Source: JANMQK01 sp031370485
GTDB lineage: Bacteria; Acidobacteriota; Polarisedimenticolia; Gp22-AA2
Assembly (NCBI GenBank): GCA_031370485.1
Contig: JANMQK010000278.1
Location: 1 to 31,772 of the forward strand
Reading direction: 5' to 3'
DNA: 31,772 bases
Shown: piece after piece, positions 24,919 to 31,772 of the stretch
Position numbering within the stretch: the first letter of the stretch is position 1
Layout of the letters: each line of letters opens with the position of its first letter
The notes under the pieces: model-generated
The model's database searches: none
What the model saw: only the letters and a program-made list of their open reading frames with translations
Told to the model about the DNA's origin: nothing
Program-made: the position numbers and the translations under genes

Positions 24919-26405
24919 CAGGCCACCTTGTCGGCGATGTCCTTCTCCTCGAACTCCTCGCCGTTATAGGAGATCAGGCGGAGTTTCTCGTCCACCACCG
25001 TCTCGAGGTTGATCGGGCGCCCCCAGATCTGCTGGATGTTCCGGAGCGTCTCCCGGGCATAGTCGTGCTTGAGCTCCAGGCCCTGGGGGTCGTGCTTCAG
25101 CAGCAACTCCCCCTTGTTGCGGAAGTTGCCGTCGGTGACCGAGATGATCGGCTGCCCCAGGTTGGTGAGCTGGAACAGCAGGCGCTGCTTGACCTTCCGG
25201 AATTCGCGGTCGCTGATCTGGTACATGCCGGTCTTGGGGTTGTAATCGTAAAGGAAGAGTTTCTGCTCGTGGCAGAACTCCTCGGTGAGGTAGTTGTCGA
25301 TGAAGGTCACGTCGTTGCAGAACCGGCGCACCTCGAAAATCTTCTCCCGTCCGAGCCCCAGCTTGCGGTCCCAGCGGGCCCTCTCGACCAGATCCTCGCA
25401 ATCGTCGAACTCCTTGCCGTACCGTCCCTTGTTCCACCGGTCCTCGATGTGCCGGTAGAGCTCGACACCCAGCTTGTAGGGGTTCAGCCGCCCGCTGCGG
25501 CCACCGAGGGTGCCGGAGTGATGGTCGGCGTAGTCGATCACCTCGGCGTCGGTCAACACTTTCTCGGTCATGAGCTTCGAGTGCCAGTAGGTCGCCCATC
25601 CCTCGTTCATGATCTTCGTCTGGGCCTGCGGAGTGAAATAGTAGGCCTCGTCCCGGACGATCGCGAGCACGTCCCGCTGCCAGTTCTTGAGCGGCGCGTG
25701 CTCGAGTAGGAACCTCAGGACGTCCCGGGAGGGGTTCTCCGGGAAGTGCTTGAGCCGGCGGGTTTCCTCCTCCATCTTCAGCCTCTGGGCCTCCATCATC
25801 GCAGGGGGGTTGATGAAGTCGTTCATGTACGACTTGCTCTTCATCCGCCGGACGGCCGGCCTGTGGCCTTCTTCCTGTACGCGCGGGCGGTCGCGGACGA
25901 TGAACGGGGCATGCGGGTCGATCAGGTTCTCCAGGGACAGGCAGGTGTCGACGAAGCTCTCGACCGTCTCGACGCCGAACTTGTCCATGGAGCGCCGGAT
26001 GCGCGTGGCGTGGTTCGCCATGTCGTCCATCATCTTGCGGTTGGTCTTGGAGAACGAGAAGTTGTTTTTGAAGAAATCGCAGTGGGCATAGACGTGGGCC
26101 ATGACGAGCTTCTGGTCGACCTGGGCGTTGCATTGCAGGAGGTAGGCGTAGCAGGGGTCGTTGTTGATGACCATCTCGTAGATCTTGGACAGACCGTAGG
26201 CGTAGGACTTGGAAAGGTATTCGTACTCCATGCCGAAGCGCCAGTGCGGGTACCGCGTCGGAAAGCCGCCGTAGGCCGCCACCTGGTTGAGGCTGCGGTA
26301 GTCGAGGATTTCGAAGATGACGGGGAAGAAATCGAGCCCGTAGGACCGGGCATGGGCCTCGATCTCCTCCTGGAGCTGGGACAGATCCGGGGGCAGAGAC
26401 GCCAC
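24918..26405 (-). CDS. spoVR: SpoVR family protein
   Basis: The 495-aa protein matches SpoVR/YcgB along its whole length: G-L-D-F-F-P-V-I-F-E-I-L-D-Y near the start, R-Y-P-H-W-R-F-G-M-E-Y-E, A-H-V-Y-A-H-C-D-F-F-K-N-N, E-G-W-A-T-Y-W-H-S-K, and G-R-L-N-P-Y-K-L-G. The conserved His/Glu residues suggest a metal- or nucleotide-binding function. The biochemical role is not established; SpoVR is needed for spore cortex in Bacillus, and its genes accompany prkA and yeaH in many non-sporulating bacteria. GTG 26405 lies just past the yeaH stop (overlap or gap of a few bases), with AAGGGGG 7 nt upstream. The frame is open to 26612, inside yeaH. Confidence 0.93.
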   Translation of the reverse strand: MASLPPDLSQLQEEIEAHARSYGLDFFPVIFEILDYRSLNQVAAYGGFPTRYPHWRFGMEYEYLSKSYAYGLSKIYEMVINNDPCYAYLLQCNAQVDQKLVMAHVYAHCDFFKNNFSFSKTNRKMMDDMANHATRIRRSMDKFGVETVESFVDTCLSLENLIDPHAPFIVRDRPRVQEEGHRPAVRRMKSKSYMNDFINPPAMMEAQRLKMEEETRRLKHFPENPSRDVLRFLLEHAPLKNWQRDVLAIVRDEAYYFTPQAQTKIMNEGWATYWHSKLMTEKVLTDAEVIDYADHHSGTLGGRSGRLNPYKLGVELYRHIEDRWNKGRYGKEFDDCEDLVERARWDRKLGLGREKIFEVRRFCNDVTFIDNYLTEEFCHEQKLFLYDYNPKTGMYQISDREFRKVKQRLLFQLTNLGQPIISVTDGNFRNKGELLLKHDPQGLELKHDYARETLRNIQQIWGRPINLETVVDEKLRLISYNGEEFEEKDIADKVA

Positions 26406-26407
26406 GG

Positions 26408-27514
26408 CTAGACCCCCTTCCCCAGGAACTCCTTGATCGACTCGTAGATCCCGTCCTTGTTCTCGATCTTGGACAGGGCCACCTGCTCCTCTCCGGCCAG
26501 GGCCTCCTTCATGTCGACGAGGAACTGGCCGGTGCCGTACGGACTCTCCACCTGGCCGTAGCAGAACAGGTTGACACGCGGCAGGAGTTGCTTCCTGAGG
26601 ATGGAGATGCACTCCTCCGTGTCCCCCTGCGACCAGTTGTCACCGTCGGAAAAGTGCAGACAGTAAATGTTCCATTCGTCGGAGGGGTATTCGAGCTCGA
26701 TCATCTTCGAGCACATCTTGTAGGCCGCTGATATCACGGTCCCGCCCGACTCCCGCGTATGGTAGAAGGTCTCCCGGTCCACCTCGCGCGCCTCGGCGTC
26801 ATGGATGATGTAACGGATCTCGACTCCCCGGTAGTGGTGCCGCAGCCACGTGTCGATCCAGAACGACTCGATCCGGACGATCTCCTTCTGCTCCTCGCCC
26901 ATCGAGCCCGACACATCCATCATGTAGATGATGGCCGCGTTCGCCTGCGGCACGACGGAGCTCTTCCAGGTCCGGTACCGCCGGTCCTGGCGGATGGGAA
27001 TCAGGATCGGGTTGTCCGGACGGTATGTGCCGGTCGAGATGGCCCGCTTGAGGGTCTCCTTGTAGGTCCGCTTGAAGTGGCGCAGCGTCTCGGGGCCGTG
27101 CTTGGCGATGCCGGTGTAGCGGTCCTTGGCCGAGACGATGTTCTTCCGCCCGCGCGGCCGGATGGCGGGCAGCTCGAGCTCCTCACCGAGCATCTCGGCG
27201 AGCTCGTCGAGTGTCACATCGACCTCGAGCAGGTGATCGCTGGGGAGGTTTCCGGCGCCCTGGCGGTTCCCTTCCGTGTCGCCGGGGCCGAGGACGGTTC
27301 CGACCGCGCCGTCGCCCTGGCCGACGCCCCCGGTCTGCTTGTGGCCGTAGATGAACTGGGGGATGCTGATCTGGGGCAGGGGAATCGAGATCAGGTCCTT
27401 GCCGCGGCGGCCGATCAGCTCGCCGCTGCTGATGTGCTTGCGGAGATCCTTCTTGATCTTGCCCCGCACAATCTGCCTGAACCGGTTGTGATCCTGATCA
27501 ATGCGGAGGATCAT
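26408..27514 (-). CDS. yeaH: YeaH/YhbH family VWA-domain protein (DUF444)
   Basis: The 368-aa protein has the YeaH/YhbH pattern. The N-terminus I-D-Q-D-H-N-R-F-R-Q-I-V is followed by a Gly-rich linker at 61-88. The C-terminal half has a von Willebrand factor A metal site D-V-S-G-S (200-204) and H-F-S-D-G-D-N-W. It is the middle partner of the PrkA-YeaH-SpoVR set, a stress or stationary-phase module in Proteobacteria and sporulation-linked in Bacillus. VWA proteins next to AAA+ proteins commonly act as adaptors, so it probably works with PrkA. It follows prkA by 84 nt and precedes spoVR directly. Confidence 0.94.
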   Translation of the reverse strand: MILRIDQDHNRFRQIVRGKIKKDLRKHISSGELIGRRGKDLISIPLPQISIPQFIYGHKQTGGVGQGDGAVGTVLGPGDTEGNRQGAGNLPSDHLLEVDVTLDELAEMLGEELELPAIRPRGRKNIVSAKDRYTGIAKHGPETLRHFKRTYKETLKRAISTGTYRPDNPILIPIRQDRRYRTWKSSVVPQANAAIIYMMDVSGSMGEEQKEIVRIESFWIDTWLRHHYRGVEIRYIIHDAEAREVDRETFYHTRESGGTVISAAYKMCSKMIELEYPSDEWNIYCLHFSDGDNWSQGDTEECISILRKQLLPRVNLFCYGQVESPYGTGQFLVDMKEALAGEEQVALSKIENKDGIYESIKEFLGKGV

Positions 27515-27598
27515 CGGGTCATCTCCCGAAAACGAACGCCCCTAAAAGACCCCGGGCGCTGTCACCGGGACCCATCAGGGGCGGCCCGCCGGGGAGCA

Positions 27599-29740
<2,142 letters not shown>

Positions 29741-29771
29741 GGTTTCCTCGACTCAAGAATCCTCGACACCC

Positions 29772-29800
29772 AATATAAGTCTCAGTCAAGGAATTGTCAA
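29772..29800 (-). promoter_or_regulatory. Near-consensus sigma70-type promoter of the prkA operon
   Basis: On the minus strand a perfect TTGACA (29800-29795), a 17-bp spacer and TATATT (29777-29772, 5 of 6) are seen. Transcription would start near 29765, about 25 nt before prkA. Confidence 0.75.
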
Positions 29801-29812
29801 AACCTTTTGACA
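29795..29812. promoter_or_regulatory. Perfect palindrome over the prkA -35 box
   Basis: TGTCAAAACCTTTTGACA is an 18-bp perfect dyad (8-bp arms, CC centre). One arm is the -35 box of the prkA promoter; the other presents a TTGACA on the plus strand without a usable -10. It is a candidate regulator site. Confidence 0.5.
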
Positions 29813-29851
29813 CTTTTCGTCGTAGCCTGTTCTCGTGACGGCCGTGCGTTG

Positions 29852-29881
29852 TTGACAGTCTGCCGGACTTGCCGCTAACAT
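29852..29881 (+). promoter_or_regulatory. Sigma70-type promoter of the PilZ-GGDEF genes
   Basis: TTGACA (29852-29857) and TAACAT (29876-29881, 4 of 6) are 18 bp apart. Transcription would begin near 29888, about 17 nt before the chosen GTG start. Confidence 0.5.
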
Positions 29882-29904
29882 CCGCGGCATCCCAGAGGGG
29901 GACT

Positions 29905-31044
29905 GTGGATCCACAGGCCCTGAATCGTGCGTGTGAAGACGAGTTGCGGGAGGTGCTCGGAAGCCCTTCCCTGCGCGGCGAGGAGTTGAAATCCGCCATC
30001 GCGACGCTGGGGGTCCGCCGTGGCATCGAGCCGTTCCGCGCCGGCCTCTGGCTGCTTGCCCGCATAGACCAGAGCGAGGAGGAGGCGCGCGCGGTTTTCG
30101 ATGCGGTGGAATTGCAGCGCGGACTCCTGCAGGAGCGGCTCGGAAGGGATCCTGGGCTGGCGGTGGCCGCCCTCGATTCGGTCCTGAGCCCCGATGGCTC
30201 CGCGCGCCTGGCCACGCAGCGGCAGGGACCGCGCGCCGGATTCGGCATTTCGGCGGACGGCGGGGTCCCGGAAACACCGTCGTTCGATGAACTGCTCGGA
30301 TTTGAGGTGCGCCGGGCGGCGCGCTTCCGTGAACCGCTGGCGCTTCTGGTACTGGCTCCCGATCGGAGCGCGGACGACCCCCCACTCATGTCCCAGGCCG
30401 CCGCGATCCTCGGTCAGGCGCTGCGCGATACCGATCAGGCCGCCAGGATCCTGCCGGCTGGCTATGTCGCGATCCTCCCCTCGACTCCCGCGGCCAGCGC
30501 GCTCGACGCGGCCGACCGGCTGAGGGAGAGCCTCCTCGCCGCGACCGGAGTTGCCTGGAGCGCCGGCGTGGCCGCAGCCCCCGATCTCCCGTGGGAGCCG
30601 GAGGCCCTGGCGCGCGGCGCCCGGGAGGCTCTCCGATCAGCCTGGCTATCAGGCGGGCAGCAGGTCGCCCCCCATCGCGCGGAACGGCGCGCCCATCCGC
30701 GTCGCCCCGCCGGAGACCGCGTCGCCGCGGTACTGCGCAGGGACGGTCTCGACCGGGAGATGATCCTCGCCGATCTCTCGATGGGGGGAGCGCTCCTCGG
30801 CGTGAATGAGCGTTTGTCGCCGGGAAGCGAGGTCCTGGTGGCGCTGCGCGAGACAAGCGCCCGCCCGAGGAAGGCCGAGGTCCTGTCCCGCGTCGTGCGG
30901 GTCGATCGGAACCCGCCCGACGCCGGAGGCGCCCCCTGGAGGACGGCGGTTTGCTTCGTGGCCGGCTCCAAGGATCGCCTGAAGGTCGCGGGGCTCCTGG
31001 CGGACCTCCCCGCGCCTTCCTCCCGCGGCCCGGAGCACCCATGA
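29905..31044 (+). CDS. Degenerate GGDEF-like plus PilZ domain protein
   Basis: The 379-aa protein has a helical N-terminus, then a region (about 125-245) with the fold pattern of GGDEF domains (F-D-E-L-L-G-F-E-V-R-R-A-A-R-F and R-I-L-P-A-G-Y-V-A-I-L-P). The GG(D/E)EF loop is missing, so it should not make c-di-GMP. The C-terminal PilZ domain (about 258-370) keeps both ligand motifs, R-A-H-P-R and D-L-S-M-G-G, and should bind c-di-GMP. Start GTG 29905 has AGAGGGG upstream and fits the predicted promoter; the frame is open to 29869. Its stop overlaps the next gene's ATG (ATGA). It probably receives c-di-GMP made by the neighbouring cyclase (inference). Confidence 0.8.
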   Translation: MDPQALNRACEDELREVLGSPSLRGEELKSAIATLGVRRGIEPFRAGLWLLARIDQSEEEARAVFDAVELQRGLLQERLGRDPGLAVAALDSVLSPDGSARLATQRQGPRAGFGISADGGVPETPSFDELLGFEVRRAARFREPLALLVLAPDRSADDPPLMSQAAAILGQALRDTDQAARILPAGYVAILPSTPAASALDAADRLRESLLAATGVAWSAGVAAAPDLPWEPEALARGAREALRSAWLSGGQQVAPHRAERRAHPRRPAGDRVAAVLRRDGLDREMILADLSMGGALLGVNERLSPGSEVLVALRETSARPRKAEVLSRVVRVDRNPPDAGGAPWRTAVCFVAGSKDRLKVAGLLADLPAPSSRGPEHP

Positions 31045-31772
31045 TCACCTCCGAGGAGGCCGCGCATTACAAGGACGAGCTTCTCGCGGTCCTTCGCGAG
31101 GACGCGCATAACGAGGAGCGCATCCTCAAGCGGCTCGATCAGATTCGCACCCAGGGAAGTGTCCAGGCGCACGCGGCGCTCCTTCTCATCCTCACCCAAC
31201 TGCCGTTCGAGGAGTCCGAGGCTCGCCGGCACTGGGAGGCCATCCTGGAGCACCGGCGCGCGATCGCCGGAATGCTGCAGCGCGAGGTTGGCCTGCGCGT
31301 GGCGATCCTGGATTATTTCCTGAACGTCAACCGGCAACTCTCCGGTCCCCGCAGCATCGATCTGCTCCTGACCGATCGGCAGGAGCCCTCCGCGCTCGTG
31401 GATCGCGCCACCGGGCTCTGGACCGCGCGCCAGTTCCTCTCCTCCCTCCAGAAGGAGACCCGCAGGGCCAAGCGATACGGCCTCGAACTTTGCGTGCTGT
31501 ATGCCGACCTGGACGACTTCCGCGAGGTGAACGAGCGCCACGGAGATCTCGTCGGAAGCATTCTCCTGCGTGAGTTCGCAATTCTTCTGAAGAATAAGAT
31601 TCGTGACATCGACATGGCGGCCCGCATGGCTGGGGAGGAGTTTGGGTTGATCCTTCCCGAGACCGAGCGTATCGGCGGCTACCTCGTGGCGGAGCGCATC
31701 CGCAGGGAGATGGAGCGCCACTTCCTGCGCCGCGACATCGACGGGCGCCCGATCGCGCTGACCGTGACGATC
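31041..31772 (+). CDS. GGDEF-domain diguanylate cyclase (3' partial)
   Basis: The frame is open from ATG 31041 to the window edge (244 codons). The first 110 residues are helical and charged with no recognised sensor domain. From about 125 a GGDEF domain follows: D-R-A-T-G-L-W-T-A-R-Q-F, then L-Y-A-D-L-D-D-F-R-E-V-N metal/substrate site, and A-G-E-E-F at 197-201. The first Gly of the signature is Ala, a variant still compatible with activity. An inhibitory-site motif R-D-I-D sits exactly five residues before it, so product feedback is expected. Translation is coupled to the PilZ protein through the ATGA overlap. Confidence 0.88.
   Translation, partial: MITSEEAAHYKDELLAVLREDAHNEERILKRLDQIRTQGSVQAHAALLLILTQLPFEESEARRHWEAILEHRRAIAGMLQREVGLRVAILDYFLNVNRQLSGPRSIDLLLTDRQEPSALVDRATGLWTARQFLSSLQKETRRAKRYGLELCVLYADLDDFREVNERHGDLVGSILLREFAILLKNKIRDIDMAARMAGEEFGLILPETERIGGYLVAERIRREMERHFLRRDIDGRPIALTVTI

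Overview
The window is a gene-dense, high-GC stretch of a chromosome from a Gram-negative (diderm) bacterium. It carries lpxC, a complete TonB/ExbB/ExbD/ExbD set, lipoprotein signals, and the meso-diaminopimelate peptidoglycan genes dapF and mpl. The mix of a TonB protein with a Val-x-Gly-Gly repeat, lpxC followed by DUF4390 and NtrY/NtrX, and a PrkA/YeaH/SpoVR operon most resembles Acidobacteriota or a related deep-branching diderm lineage. That placement is an inference from gene content. No rRNA, tRNA, CRISPR array, insertion sequence or phage gene was seen.

Layout. (1) 1-2290 (+): 3' part of a fibronectin-type-III lipoprotein gene, dapF and a small PGPGW-type membrane protein gene, with nth convergent at 2306-3097 (-). 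(2) 3371-3724 (+): a stand-alone sigma-factor fragment (region 3.2-like plus region 4), closed by a strong intrinsic terminator. (3) 3875-8787 (+): a sigma70-type promoter and leader hairpin, then TPR lipoprotein, tonB, exbB, exbD, exbD and mpl; a GAF-domain gene (-) follows convergently. (4) 9902-10317: an intergenic regulatory region with a sigma54-type -24/-12 element in front of lpxC. Next come a DUF4390 gene, an NtrY-type kinase and an NtrX-type, GAFTGA-containing sigma54 activator. (5) 15737-19308 (+): an Rrf2 regulator, a PHP-domain protein lacking several metal ligands, and a large cysteine-rich radical SAM enzyme resembling the tetraether-lipid-synthase (Tes/MJ0619) group. (6) Pyruvate kinase (+), convergent with a gamma-glutamylcysteine ligase/glutamate formimidoyltransferase pair (-). 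(7) 23224-29740 (-): prkA, yeaH and spoVR, ending with a translationally coupled gene for a ParA/MinD-like ATPase fused to a J-like module and a RodZ-type HTH. (8) 29905 to the end (+): a degenerate-GGDEF/PilZ protein and a GGDEF diguanylate cyclase that runs off the window, divergent from prkA.

How the parts relate. The window is rich in envelope functions: peptidoglycan precursor synthesis (dapF) and recycling (mpl), lipid A synthesis (lpxC), outer-membrane energisation (Ton) and possibly membrane-lipid remodelling (radical SAM). Around these sit regulators: NtrYX/sigma54, Rrf2, a sigma4-only protein, the PrkA stress kinase module and c-di-GMP proteins. The items most worth following up are the PrkA-operon ATPase/J/HTH fusion, the Rrf2-PHP-radical SAM cluster, the sigma4-only protein, and the possible sigma54/NtrYX control of lpxC.
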